Notes: generated by a model not told the origin, from the letters alone. A DNA stretch of 64,000 nucleotides from Planctomycetota bacterium (GCA_016714045.1 JADJNY010000015.1:62001-126000), one strand, 5' to 3'; shown: positions 41,723 to 53,794, counted from the first letter of the stretch. Translations and numbers: made by a program.

Positions 41723-43245
41723 GCGCCGTCCTTCCCGGCCTCGTCGGAGGCGCTGTAGAGGACCGACGCGAGCAGGTTCCAGCCCGCGAGCACGACCGCG
41801 ACGATCACGAGCGCGCTTCCGACCGCGGACCAAAGAGCGAGATCGTCCGCGCCGGCGACGAGCGCGCCCGTGCGTCGGGGCTGTCCGAGGTACCCGAGCA
41901 GCAGCGTCGGCACGAACGCGATGTGCACGCCGATGAAGAGGAGGAAGCACGCGAGCATCCCGCCGCCCTCGCGCACCGTCGCGCGCGCCCAGCTCGGCCA
42001 GACGTGGTACACGCCCGCGAGCAACGCGACGAGCGCCGCGCCGACCGCGAGGTAGTGGAACTGCGCGGTCGCGAAGCACGTGTTCTGCAGGTACGCGGCC
42101 GTCGGCGGCAGCACGAGGAAGACGCCGGCCATCCCGCCCGCGCAGAGCATGACCAGGAACACGAGCCCGTAGGCGAGGCCCGTCGTCACGCGCAACGCGC
42201 CGCCCGCGAGCTGGAACAGCCACGTCGTCACGAGGTACGCGAAGGGCACGCCCGTCAGGAGGCCGAGCGCGCTCGCGCCCGCGTCGTCGCCGGCCGAAGC
42301 GCCGCGACCGAGCACGTGCACGCCCGCGCCGGCGAAGGAGAGCACCACGATCGCGGCGAGCGCCGAGACGCTGCCGACCGTCGCCGTGTTCTTGCGGCCC
42401 GCGCTCGACGCGAAGACCTCGGACACGACGGCGAGCGCGGCGAGCAGCATCGCTCCGAACGCGGGGTGGCCCCACGTCCAGAACCACGTGTCGAAGCGCA
42501 GGTCGGCGCCCGGCGTGCTCGCGCCGATCGCGTCCGCGGCGCCCGAGCGCTGCGCGAACAAAAGCACGAGCGCGACGACGAGGATCGGCGCGGCGAGCGC
42601 CTGCACGAAGGCCGCGGCCGAGAAGGCCCACGCGCTGAACGGGAGCTCGCTCCACGACCGCGCCGCGCGCCCGTCGCCCGCGCGCCGACTTTGGACGACC
42701 GTCGCGATCACGTTCGCTCCGGAGCACACGAACGAGCAGGCGAGCGACAGCATCGCCGCGAGGCTCCACGCGATGCCCGACGTGCTGCTGATCGCGAACG
42801 GCACCTCGAGGCTCCAGCCCGTGTCGGCCGGCGCCGCGAGGAAGGCGACCAGGAAGAGCAGCGCGCCCGTCGCGAACAGGTGGAACGCGAGCAGGTTGAG
42901 CCGCGGCCACGCCATCCCCTCCTCGCCGACGAGGCGCGGCAGCATCACGTTGCCGAGCACGCCCGGGATCGCGGGGAGCGCCACGAGGAACACGAGCGCG
43001 AGACCGTGCATGGTGTACATGCGCCGGTACGCTTCCGGGTCCGCGGGCGCGCCGGAGACGGGCTGCAGCGCGAGGCCGAACGCCAGGAAGATCCCGGCGA
43101 CGAGCGCGAGGCCCATGACCAGCGCGTACATCCGCGCGAGCCGGTTGGAGTCGAGCGTGAAGAGGCCGAGGCCGGTCTCCGTGGTCTCGCTCGCGCGAGC
43201 CGCGGACCCCGCCTTGGCGACGCCGATGTCGGTGGAGCTGCTCAC
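41719..43245 (-). CDS. CoxA-like protein with degenerate active site
   Basis: This 508-residue, about 12-helix protein is clearly homologous to cytochrome c oxidase subunit I ('YTMHGLALVFLVALPAIPGVLGN', 'FWTWGHPAFGAM', 'QFHYLAVGAAL', 'AGVYHVWPSW'). Low-spin heme ligands are kept (His80 and His397). One CuB ligand in helix VI is kept (His260) and one in helix VII (His310). Key residues are lost: the high-spin heme ligand is Gln395, the first helix-VII CuB His is Val309, the cross-link Tyr is Gly264, the D-channel Glu is Ala262, and the K-channel Lys is Leu338. It should not reduce oxygen in the usual way. GTG start and stop overlap both neighbours (4 bp each). No coxC is present. Confidence 0.85.
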   Translation of the reverse strand: MSSSTDIGVAKAGSAARASETTETGLGLFTLDSNRLARMYALVMGLALVAGIFLAFGLALQPVSGAPADPEAYRRMYTMHGLALVFLVALPAIPGVLGNVMLPRLVGEEGMAWPRLNLLAFHLFATGALLFLVAFLAAPADTGWSLEVPFAISSTSGIAWSLAAMLSLACSFVCSGANVIATVVQSRRAGDGRAARSWSELPFSAWAFSAAAFVQALAAPILVVALVLLFAQRSGAADAIGASTPGADLRFDTWFWTWGHPAFGAMLLAALAVVSEVFASSAGRKNTATVGSVSALAAIVVLSFAGAGVHVLGRGASAGDDAGASALGLLTGVPFAYLVTTWLFQLAGGALRVTTGLAYGLVFLVMLCAGGMAGVFLVLPPTAAYLQNTCFATAQFHYLAVGAALVALLAGVYHVWPSWARATVREGGGMLACFLLFIGVHIAFVPTLLLGYLGQPRRTGALVAGADDLALWSAVGSALVIVAVVLAGWNLLASVLYSASDEAGKDGA

Positions 43246-44198
43246 TGGAGACTCTTGATGTAGGCGATGAGCCCCTTGATCTCGGGCTCGGGGAGGCGGC
43301 CCTTGAAGCTGGGCATCACGGGCTCGAAGCCGGCGAGGACCTTCGCGGTCGGATCCTCGATCGACTCCTGGATGTACGCGTCGTTCGGCTCGACGACCTG
43401 GCCGTCCGTGAGCTTGTGCTCGCGCGCGAGGAAGCCCTTGAAGCTCGGGCCGACGAGCTTGGTGCCGTCGACGGTGTGGCACTGCGTGCAGCCGCGCATC
43501 TGGTAGGAGCGCTGGCCGAGCTCGACGGGCGGGAGGTCGAGCGGCGGACCCGAGATGTCCTGGTACCACTTGTCGTAGCCGCCCTCGGCGTGGACGACGG
43601 TCTGCGCGGTCGCCAGTGCGAACGGCGATGCGGGTCGCAGCGTCGAGAAGAGTTCGTACTCGCCCGCGAGCGTCGCCTGGACCCACGCGTCGCGCTTCTC
43701 GCCTTGCGCGACCGGGACCTGCAGACGGAACGCCGGGACGCTGAACGTGTACGGCTCGCGCGCGGCCTGGAAGCGCAGCTTGACCGGCCGATCGATGGGC
43801 AGGTGGAGCTCCGTCGCGACGTAGCCGTTCGGGTAGGTGAAGCTCCAGCCCTTGTCGCCGAGCGCCACCTGCACCGGCAGCGCGCCGCGCGGGACGACCT
43901 GGAGGTCCGCCCACACGAACGCGCCGTGCACGAGGAAGCCCGCGACGAGCAGCACCGAGACGAGGACGCCGCTCTGAACGACGCGGCGCGCGCCGCTGCC
44001 GAGGACGCCGGTGCCGGCCGGTGCGCTCGAGCGTCCGCCCGCGAGCACGAGCAGCATGGCGCCCGTCGCGAGCACGACCAGGAACACCGCGAACCACGCG
44101 GCGAGCAAGAACGTCTGGTCGACCGCGGGCGCGAACGTCGACGCGCTCGGGAGGGAGGCCGCGTCCGTGGTCGCCGCGAGGAGGAGGAGCGTGTTCAC
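43242..44198 (-). CDS. CoxB-like protein with C-terminal cytochrome c domain and no CuA site
   Basis: This 318-residue protein has two N-terminal helices (about 28-52 and 74-95) and a subunit-II cupredoxin domain ('WSFTYPNGYVATELHLP', 'PYTFSVPAFRLQVPVAQGEKRDAWVQA', 'GEYELF'). A monoheme cytochrome c domain follows (CTQCH 237-241, Met295 in 'EPVMPSFKG'). The CuA histidine before 'SVPAF' is Thr151. The normal 'C-x-x-x-C-x-x-x-H-x-x-M' stretch after 'ELF' is 'STLRPASPFALATAQ', so no CuA ligand remains. Electrons could enter only through heme c. The GTG start overlaps the preceding small membrane gene (GTGA), and the end overlaps the coxA-like gene. Confidence 0.85.
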   Translation of the reverse strand: MNTLLLLAATTDAASLPSASTFAPAVDQTFLLAAWFAVFLVVLATGAMLLVLAGGRSSAPAGTGVLGSGARRVVQSGVLVSVLLVAGFLVHGAFVWADLQVVPRGALPVQVALGDKGWSFTYPNGYVATELHLPIDRPVKLRFQAAREPYTFSVPAFRLQVPVAQGEKRDAWVQATLAGEYELFSTLRPASPFALATAQTVVHAEGGYDKWYQDISGPPLDLPPVELGQRSYQMRGCTQCHTVDGTKLVGPSFKGFLAREHKLTDGQVVEPNDAYIQESIEDPTAKVLAGFEPVMPSFKGRLPEPEIKGLIAYIKSLQ

Positions 44199-44509
44199 TT
44201 GCCCGGCTCCTTCCCGGCGAGTTCCGGGAGCACGAGCTCCATCGCGCGGTCGATCGGCAGCGCGACGACGCCCTTCGTCTTGTCGATCCAGGCGTAGCGG
44301 GCGAGGCGCTCTTCCTGTGCGACACGGGCTTGGCGCGTGTCGACGGGCGTCGCGGTCCAACCGCGCTCGGCGCGCAGCGTCGCCTCGTGCTGGCGGTAGA
44401 GCGCGGGCACGACGAACGCGACGGCACCCGCGACGGCGGCGAACGCGACGAGGGTCCCGAGCACCGCGCCGGGAGCGAGCAACGAAGGCTTCGATTCGCT
44501 CGGTTCCAT
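44195..44509 (-). CDS. Small single-helix protein linked to the ACIII/oxidase operon
   Basis: This 104-residue protein has one helix ('APGAVLGTLVAFAAVAGAVAFVVPALY') and a periplasmic tail. The tail contains 'LARYAWIDKTKGVVALPIDRAMELVLPEL', a motif I have seen in small proteins encoded beside cytochrome oxidase or ACIII genes. The function is unknown; it may be an accessory or assembly subunit. It starts 3 bases after the actF stop and overlaps the coxB-like start by 4 bases. Confidence 0.7.
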   Translation of the reverse strand: MEPSESKPSLLAPGAVLGTLVAFAAVAGAVAFVVPALYRQHEATLRAERGWTATPVDTRQARVAQEERLARYAWIDKTKGVVALPIDRAMELVLPELAGKEPGK

Positions 44510-44511
44510 GA

Positions 44512-45744
44512 TCACAGGTTCTCGAAAGCCAGGGATTCGGGGAGACGCGGATCGCCCACCGGCACGAGCGAGCGGTTGGCCGCGCTGCGCACCAGCGCGA
44601 ACGTCCACACGCCGCCGACCGCGACGAGGCACGCGACGTCGACGAGGCCGATCGCTCCGCCCGCGTGCGACTCTGCGCCGTGACCGTGCGACGCCGGAGG
44701 CAGCACGATCCACGCGAGGTCGACGGCGTGCATGACGAGCAGCCACACGGCCCACAACGACAGGAAGCCAACGCGCCGCTTCACGTGGCGCGAGAGCAGC
44801 CCGGCGAACGGCAGGATGAAGTGGCCGAACAGGAGGACGGCCGAGACGAGCTTCCACGAGCCCGCGAGGCGCACGTGGAACCACTCCGTCTCCTCGGGCA
44901 GGTCCGCGTACCAGATCAGCATGAACTGGCTGAACGCGATGTAGCCCCAGAAGAAGACGAACGCGAAGAGGAACTTGCCGAGGTCGTGGTAGTGCTCGAC
45001 CGTCACGGCGCGCGCGAGCAGGCCGCGACCCTGTAGGAAGCTCACGATCAGCACGGCCGCCGCGAAGAACGACATCACGGAGCCCGCGAAGACGTAGACG
45101 CCGAAGATCGTGCTGTACCAGGTCGGCGACAGCGACATGAGCAGGTCGAACGCCGCGAAGTTCACGCTGAGCGCGTACACGACCATCGCCGGGGCGGCGC
45201 GGAGCTCGAGCGCGAGCGTGGGCTTCGCGTCAGGCGCCGAGTCCTGCTCGACGGAGTGACGGAGCAGCCAGCGGCTCAACCCGATCCAGATGCCGAAGTA
45301 GACGACGCAGCGGATCGCGAAGAAGCGACCGTCGAGCCACGCGGCCTTGCCCTGCAAGAGCGGCGACGCCCGCAAGGACTCGGGATCGGCCCACGACCAC
45401 AGCGAGCCGTGCCCCATCGCCGCCCAGACGACGAGCGGCGCGATCAGGACCGCCGCGACGACGACGTTCGCGGCGACGAGCTCCGCGACGCGGCGCACGA
45501 CGACGCTCCAGCCGGCGCGCACGAGGTGCTGCAGCACGACGAAGAAGAGGGCGCCGAGCGAGAGGGTCAGCCAGAAGACGCACGCGAGGAGCCACGCGTG
45601 CTGGAAGCGCGCGAAGCCGTCGTGGAACTGGCTCCCCAGGAAGGCCGCGAGGGCGGCGCCGAGGACGCCGACGCCGAGCGCGAGCTGGCTCCAGCGCGCA
45701 CCGCGCGGTCCGAGGGTCTCGAGGGCAGTCGATGTGCTGGTCAT
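44512..45744 (-). CDS. actF: Alternative complex III quinol-binding membrane subunit ActF
   Basis: This 410-residue, ten-helix protein is of the NrfD-like ActF type. 'FHDGFARFQHAWLLACVFWLTLSLGALFFVVLQHL', 'SRWLLRHSVEQD', 'SPTWYSTIFGVYVFAGS' and 'YHDLGKFLFAFVFFWGYIAFSQFMLIWY' are characteristic. ActF forms the second quinol-related membrane module of ACIII, which oxidises quinol and passes electrons to cytochrome c or directly to an oxidase. It follows the fused actDE gene by 16 bases and precedes the small membrane protein by 2. Confidence 0.88.
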   Translation of the reverse strand: MTSTSTALETLGPRGARWSQLALGVGVLGAALAAFLGSQFHDGFARFQHAWLLACVFWLTLSLGALFFVVLQHLVRAGWSVVVRRVAELVAANVVVAAVLIAPLVVWAAMGHGSLWSWADPESLRASPLLQGKAAWLDGRFFAIRCVVYFGIWIGLSRWLLRHSVEQDSAPDAKPTLALELRAAPAMVVYALSVNFAAFDLLMSLSPTWYSTIFGVYVFAGSVMSFFAAAVLIVSFLQGRGLLARAVTVEHYHDLGKFLFAFVFFWGYIAFSQFMLIWYADLPEETEWFHVRLAGSWKLVSAVLLFGHFILPFAGLLSRHVKRRVGFLSLWAVWLLVMHAVDLAWIVLPPASHGHGAESHAGGAIGLVDVACLVAVGGVWTFALVRSAANRSLVPVGDPRLPESLAFENL

Positions 45745-45760
45745 GGTCGGTGCTCCGCGC

Positions 45761-46984
45761 TCAGCGCGCCCCCAACTCGGCCTGCTTCGCTTCGGGAACG
45801 TCCGCGGGCGTGCCGTTCTGCGAGCGCTGCAGCGCGCGCACGTAGGCGACGACCGCCCAGCTGTCCTCGACGGACATCTGGCGGCCGTACGCGGGCATCG
45901 TGCGGACGCCGTTGCGCACCGTGTCGAACAGCTGCCCGAGCGCGCGGCCGCGCACGAGCGTGTCGTGCAAGGACGCGGGCGGGACCCAGTTCGGTTCCTG
46001 CAGGTCCTTCGCGCGGTTCGCGACGAGACCGTCGCCGTACCCCGCGCCGCCGTGGCACGGAGCGCAGTAGATGCCGAAGCGCTCGCGCCCGCGGGCGAGG
46101 ACCCGCGCGTCGACGGCGACCGGCATCGTCGTCGTCCACGCGTCGCCGCGCTTGCCCGTGAGCACGACCGGATCCTCGATCAGGCCGTCGAACGCGACCG
46201 TGCCCGCGGGATCGGGCCGCATGGCGCGGCCGTCGGCGAAGACGGGGTTCGCGACCTGCGCGCGGAAGCGCGCCTGCGAGTCCATGTCGTTCACGATGTG
46301 GAACGCGGGCTTCGTCGTGTCCCCCGTGCGCGCCGCGACGGCCGCGGCGAGCGGCAGGAGCGCGATCAGCGCGACCGCGATGCCGCCGACGCGGATCCAG
46401 GACGGCGCGTGGTCGCCGCCGCGCGCAGCGTGGCACGCGACGACCGGGTGCTGCGTCAGGGACTGCAAGAGCTCCCGCGTGCGCTTCGAGTCGAACCGCG
46501 TGTCGCCGGCCTCGATCGCGAGGAAGAAGCCGTCGTCGGTCGCGCGGCGGAAGCGCGGGTGCTCGAAGAGCGCGTGGTGGTGCTCCGGCAGCTTGTTCAG
46601 CACGAACATGCCGAAGAAGGCCGCGAACGCGGACAGGAGCACCGTCACCTCGAACGTGATCGGGATGTTGGCGGGGATGCCGAACAACGGCTTGCCGCTG
46701 ATCTTGAACGGGTAGTCGACCGCGTTCGTCCAGTACTGGAGCAGGAGGGCGAGGCCCAGGCCGGAGACGCCGCACACGAGCACGATCCACGGCAGGTGCG
46801 TCGAGCGCAGCCCCATCGCGCGCTCGATCCCGTGGATCGGGAACGGGCTGTAGACGTCGAACTTCTGGTAGCCCGCGTCGCGCACGGCGCGCGCCGCGCG
46901 GGTGACGGAGGTCACGTCGTCGAACTCGGCGACGAAGCCGTGGAGCTCGCCGCGCTCGTCCGTCGTGGGGATCGGCTCAGACAT
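45761..46984 (-). CDS. Fused ActD-ActE: DUF3341 membrane subunit plus monoheme cytochrome c
   Basis: This 407-residue protein starts at the ATG overlapping the actC stop by 8 bases. Residues 1-170 match ActD/DUF3341: 'FVAEFDDVTSVTRAARAVRDAGYQKFDVYSPFPIHGI', two helices ('LPWIVLVCGVSGLGLALLLQY' and 'IPITFEVTVLLSAFAAFFGMF') and 'HPRFRRATDDGFFLAIE'. A third helix (near 205-225) leads to an ActE-like domain with one heme site ('YCAPCHGGAGYGDG') and 'AYGRQMSVEDSWAVVAYVRAL'. In most operons these are separate genes. Here they form one chain, which would fix the heme c beside the membrane subunits. Confidence 0.87.
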   Translation of the reverse strand: MSEPIPTTDERGELHGFVAEFDDVTSVTRAARAVRDAGYQKFDVYSPFPIHGIERAMGLRSTHLPWIVLVCGVSGLGLALLLQYWTNAVDYPFKISGKPLFGIPANIPITFEVTVLLSAFAAFFGMFVLNKLPEHHHALFEHPRFRRATDDGFFLAIEAGDTRFDSKRTRELLQSLTQHPVVACHAARGGDHAPSWIRVGGIAVALIALLPLAAAVAARTGDTTKPAFHIVNDMDSQARFRAQVANPVFADGRAMRPDPAGTVAFDGLIEDPVVLTGKRGDAWTTTMPVAVDARVLARGRERFGIYCAPCHGGAGYGDGLVANRAKDLQEPNWVPPASLHDTLVRGRALGQLFDTVRNGVRTMPAYGRQMSVEDSWAVVAYVRALQRSQNGTPADVPEAKQAELGAR

Positions 46985-48432
46985 GCTGCACCTCGGGGGA
47001 GCGACCGTGCGCGGCGCCGCCGGCGTGTCCGTGCTCGTCGTGCGCGTGGGCATCGGGGAGCACGGTCTTGACCTCGGCGATCGCGACCATCGGCAGGTAC
47101 CGGCAGAAGAGCAGGAAGAGGGTGAAGAAGAGGCCCAGCGTCCCGATGAACGTGCAGATGTCGATCGGCGTCGGCTTGAAGTAGCCCCACGCCGAGGGGA
47201 GGTAGTCGCGCGAGAGCGACGTGACGACGATCACGAAGCGCTCGAACCACATCCCCACGTTGACGAGGATGCACACGCCCACCATCAGCCACGGGTTCGT
47301 GCGGATCGACTTCGACCAGAAGAACTGCGGCGCGACGACGTTGCAGAAGATCATGATCCAGTACGCCCACGCGTACGGACCGAGCGCGCGGTTCAGAAAC
47401 GTGAAGCGCTCGAACGCGTTGCCGCCGTACCACGCGATGAAGAACTCGGTGGCGTAGGCGAGGCCGACCATCGAGCCGGTCGCCAGGATGACCTTGTTCA
47501 TGTTCTCGAGGTGCTTCATGGTGACGAGGTCGCGCAGCCCGAAGAGCTCGCGCGCCGGCACCATGATCGTCACCACCATCGCGAACCCGCTGAAGATGGC
47601 GCCCGCGACGAAGTAGGGCGGGAAGATCGTCGTGTGCCAGCCCGGCACCTGCGACACCGCGAAGTCGAACGACACGACCGAGTGCACGCTGAGCACGAGC
47701 GGCGTCGCGAGCGCGGCGAGGATCAGGTACGCGCGCTCGAAGCGCTGCCAGTGGCGCGCGGAACCGCGCCAGCCGAGCGCGAAGAAGCCGTAGAGCCGGC
47801 GCCGCAGCGGCGTGACCGCGCGATCGCGCAGCGTCGCGAGGTCGGGCACGAGGCCCATGTACCAGAAGAGCAGCGAGACGGTCGCGTACGTGCTCACGGC
47901 GAATACGTCCCAGAGCAGCGGACTCCGGAAGTTCGGCCACATCTGCATCTGGTTGGGCAACGGGAACAGCCAGTACGCCACCCAGATACGACCGACGTGG
48001 ATCGCGGGGTACATGCCCGCGCAGCACACGGCGAAGAGCGTCATCGCCTCGGCCGCGCGGTTCACACTCGTGCGCCACTTCTGCCGGAGCAGGAAGAGGA
48101 TCGCCGAGATCAGCGTGCCCGCGTGCGCGATGCCGACCCAGAAGACGAAGTTGACGATGTCCCAGCCCCAGAAGACCGGGTTCGTGTTGCCCCAGACACC
48201 GACGCCGGTGGCGATCAGGTAGACCACCATCCCGAACAGCATCAGCGTGAGCGACGCCGAGATCGTGATCGCGATGTACCACGCGCGCGGCGGCTTCGGC
48301 GCCTCGACGACGTCGCACACGCGCCTCGTCACCGCACCGAGGCTCTGATCGCCGTCGACGAGGACCGGACGGGTCCAGACCTCGCCGCGGGACTGCGTGC
48401 CCGCGCTTCCCACGCTGATCGGACCGTGCGCG

Positions 48433-48440
<8 letters not shown>
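46977..48440 (-). CDS. actC: Alternative complex III membrane subunit ActC (NrfD/PsrC family)
   Basis: This 487-residue, ten-helix protein of the polysulfide-reductase NrfD family has the typical segments 'WGNTNPVFWGWDIVNFVFWVGIAHAGTLISAILFL', 'HVGRIWVAYWLFP', 'SLLFWYMGLVPDLA' and 'HSVVSFDFAVSQVPGWHTTIFPPYFVAGAIFSG'. In ACIII it binds quinol and contacts the iron-sulfur subunit ActB. It starts 8 bases inside actB and ends 8 bases inside actDE, as expected for coupled translation. A His-rich tail (DAHAHDEHGHAGG) ends the protein. Confidence 0.92.
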
Positions 48441-51404
<2,964 letters not shown>

Positions 51405-51408
<4 letters not shown>

Positions 51409-52067
51409 CGATGACATGTCGAGCAGTCCGTCGAGGGCCGGATGTTCCTGGCGCGCGCGAGCTCCGCGCCGAGCTCGCGCGCGGGCTTGTCGGGCTGCCA
51501 TTCCATGGAGGTCGCGAACTGGGGCGGGCGCAGGTTCGGCGTCGGATCGCGGTGGCAATCGAGGCACCAACCCATCGAGAGCGGCTGCTCCTGGCGCACG
51601 CGGTCCATCGTGTCGATGCGGCCGTGGCACGTGACGCAGCCGACGCCGCGCGTGACGTGCGCGCTGTGGTCGAAGTAGACGTAGTCGGGCAGGTCGTGTA
51701 CGCGCTTCCAATGCACGGGCTCACCCGTCGTCCAGCTCGCGACGATCGGCGCGAGGGCCTCGCTCTGCGTCCGGATGCGCGCGTGGCAGTTCATGCACGT
51801 CTCCGTCGGTGGCACGGCGGCGCGCGCGCCCAGCTCGACGGTCGTGTGGCAGTAGCGGCAGTCGAGCGCGAGCTCGCCGGCGTGCAGCGCGTGGCTGAAC
51901 GCGACGGGTTGCTCGGGCGCGAAGCCCACGTTGAGGGTCTTCGGCGACGCGCCGTACGCGAAGAGCGTCACGACGTACACGCCGCCGAACGCTGCTCCCG
52001 CGCCGAGGACGATGCGCAGCCGGTTGAGCCACCTGGGGAAGACGTTGTTCGACGGGCCGGGCTTCAT
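51405..52067 (-). CDS. actA: Alternative complex III pentaheme cytochrome c ActA
   Basis: This 220-residue protein has an N-terminal helix ('RIVLGAGAAFGGVYVVTLFAYG') and five CXXCH motifs (CRYCH, CMNCH, CVTCH, CLDCH, CSTCH). 'FSHALHAGELALDCRYCHTTVE' and 'VYFDHSAHVTRGVGCVTCHG' are typical of ActA. It collects electrons from ActB on the periplasmic side. It is the first gene of an operon that runs without strand change to 33380. No clear Shine-Dalgarno is visible before its ATG. Confidence 0.93.
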
Positions 52068-52583
52068 GGGGGGTTCGATGCGCGGGCCTCAGACGGGTGA
52101 GCCAACGGGACGCGCTCGGGGAGCGCGCTGTGCGCACGGCGCGCGGAGAAGTCCGCGGGCCCGCTCTCGTGTGAGCACGTCGCCACGAGCGTGAGCACGC
52201 AGCGCCCCGACTCCGTCGGGACCCGCGCGTCGAGGACCGGGCTCCGCGCTGGCGCGGCGCCCGGACGTCGCTCGGAACCGAGCGTTCGACGTACGCGTCC
52301 ACGCCGCGTGTGACGCCGCCGCTCCGCTCGTCAGACCCTCGAACGACTTGTGCTGCATGGCGATGACCACGCGACAGGCGCCGCGTGGGTCCGGAGAGTG
52401 TCGGGACGCGCCGTAGCCCGGACGATGCGGCGGCCTACGTACCCACCCCCCTCCGAAGACGTAGCCGTGCGACGAGGAAGTGCGCAGCCGTGCGGGTGCG
52501 CAGGGTCGGCCCCGCACGCGGAGTGCGGGCGAGTCGAGCGCGAGGGTCACGCGCGCGCTCGCGGGCCGCTCACGGCCGCGCGT
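52068..52583 (-). other. 516-bp spacer upstream of the act operon
   Basis: No frame here has convincing protein features and no RNA gene was seen. It must hold the promoter of the act/cox/cco superoperon on the minus strand, but no strong -35/-10 pair could be picked out in the GC-rich sequence. Confidence 0.4.
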
Positions 52584-53651
52584 TCACCGGGGCGTGGGCG
52601 TCGTCCCCGCGGGCGCCGACACGAGCTCCCGGAACAGCACGGAACCGCGCACGGAGTCGAAGTCCGTGTCCTTGGCCGCGGTCGCACGATAGGAACTGTC
52701 CGCCTCGATCGCGGTGCGCAGCGCGGCGAGCGCCTCCCGCTCGTGCTTCAAGAGCGCGTGCGAGCACGCGAGGTTGTAGGCGAGGCCGGCGCGCTCCTTC
52801 TTCCCGAGCTCCGTCAGCAGCGCGAGCCCCTTCTCGAGCGGCGCGACCGTCTCCGCGTACCGCTTCCCGTCGTAGAGGGCGAGTCCGAGCCCGTCGCAGG
52901 CCATCGCCCACGCGAAGCGCTCCTTCGGCCCGGGCTTCTCCAGCTTCGCGAACAGCGCGAGCGTCTTCTGGTAGGCCGCGACCTGCTCGTCGACCGGCGC
53001 CTTGACGTAGTGCAGGAACTCGGCGTGCGAGAAGTTCGTCCCCCACTCCTCCGCGTGCTTCTTCAGGTAGCTCGCCTTCCACGGCGGGCTCTCGACGCCG
53101 AGCACGGCGGCGAGCGTCATCGGGACGTCGATGTCGTCGGGGTAGTCCTCGGCCCAGCCGCGCCGCAGGAGCAAGACGCGGATCGAGCGCACGATGCGGT
53201 CGAACTCGGCCTTGGGGAACGGCTCGCCGCCCTTCTCCACGAGGCGCGACACATGGAGGTCGAACGCGTGCGTTCGCGTCGCGTAGTACGCGTGGAAGTC
53301 CGACTGCACGAAGCCGCCCGGAAGGGACTGCGTGGAGTCGACGCACGGCGTGAATTCGACGTCGAAGCGCTCGCCGGGGGGAGCGAGACGCTCCCGCCAG
53401 GTCTGCGGCGACACGGCCGGCTCGTTGCGCTCGGCGATCAGCGACAGGATGGAGCCCTTGGGAGCGATCTCGCCGGCGAGGAGCACCTTGTCCCCGAGCG
53501 CGCCGCGCAACGCGTCCGCCACCGCGGCCTCGCCGTTCCAGTCGGAGAGCCTCACGGAGACCACGAAAGGTGTCTCCGGAAGGCGAGCCTGGATCTCGGT
53601 GACGAGCTTCGGTGTCTGCAGTGCGAAGGACAGGAAGAGGGCGGACAGCAT
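52584..53651 (-). CDS. Secreted protein with TPR-like C-terminal region
   Basis: This 355-residue protein has a very short hydrophobic N-terminus ('MLSALFLSFALQ') that may be a signal peptide. The N-terminal 200 residues are not recognised; they contain a long aromatic-rich segment around 'GGFVQSDFHAYYATRTHAFDLHVSRLVEKGG'. The C-terminal part has helix pairs resembling tetratricopeptide repeats ('DEQVAAYQKTLALFAKLEKPGPKE', 'RYAETVAPLEKGLALLTELGKKERAGLAYNLACSHALL') ending in 'DTDFDSVRGSVLFRELV', a common end of TPR-type proteins. The function is unknown. It is a single gene between the act operon and the winged-helix pair. Confidence 0.65.
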   Translation of the reverse strand: MLSALFLSFALQTPKLVTEIQARLPETPFVVSVRLSDWNGEAAVADALRGALGDKVLLAGEIAPKGSILSLIAERNEPAVSPQTWRERLAPPGERFDVEFTPCVDSTQSLPGGFVQSDFHAYYATRTHAFDLHVSRLVEKGGEPFPKAEFDRIVRSIRVLLLRRGWAEDYPDDIDVPMTLAAVLGVESPPWKASYLKKHAEEWGTNFSHAEFLHYVKAPVDEQVAAYQKTLALFAKLEKPGPKERFAWAMACDGLGLALYDGKRYAETVAPLEKGLALLTELGKKERAGLAYNLACSHALLKHEREALAALRTAIEADSSYRATAAKDTDFDSVRGSVLFRELVSAPAGTTPTPR

Positions 53652-53762
53652 GCGGGTCTCCAGCGGGTGAGCGGGACTTCGGGCCCGCCCTGATGCCGAG
53701 CCATTGCAGCGCCCGACATCGCGGGTTTCGAGAGACCTCAACGACGCCGCCCAAGAAGGCAA

Positions 53763-53794
53763 TCGCCCGATCAGGACGAGTCCTGACCGGGCGA
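53763..53794 (-). terminator. Terminator hairpin after winged-helix gene
   Basis: A stem of about 14 bp with one G-U pair (53763-53777 with 53780-53794) is followed on the minus strand by TTGCCTTCTT. It lies about 50 bases after the stop of the 53845-54345 gene. Confidence 0.65.

Noticed and set aside
41719..43245. CoxA-like gene as a decaying pseudogene
   Set aside because: The frame is intact at full length, with coupled start and stop overlaps on both sides, and the low-spin heme ligands are preserved. Selection on the protein is more likely.
41719..44198. Functional caa3-type cytochrome c oxidase
   Set aside because: Gene order and folds fit, but CuA ligands, the heme a3 ligand, the Tyr cross-link and one CuB His are absent, and there is no coxC.
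52089..52550. Possible 153-residue minus-strand gene upstream of actA
   Set aside because: Composition is Arg/Ala/Pro-rich, with no motif, signal or ribosome-binding site. It is typical of non-coding GC-rich spacer.
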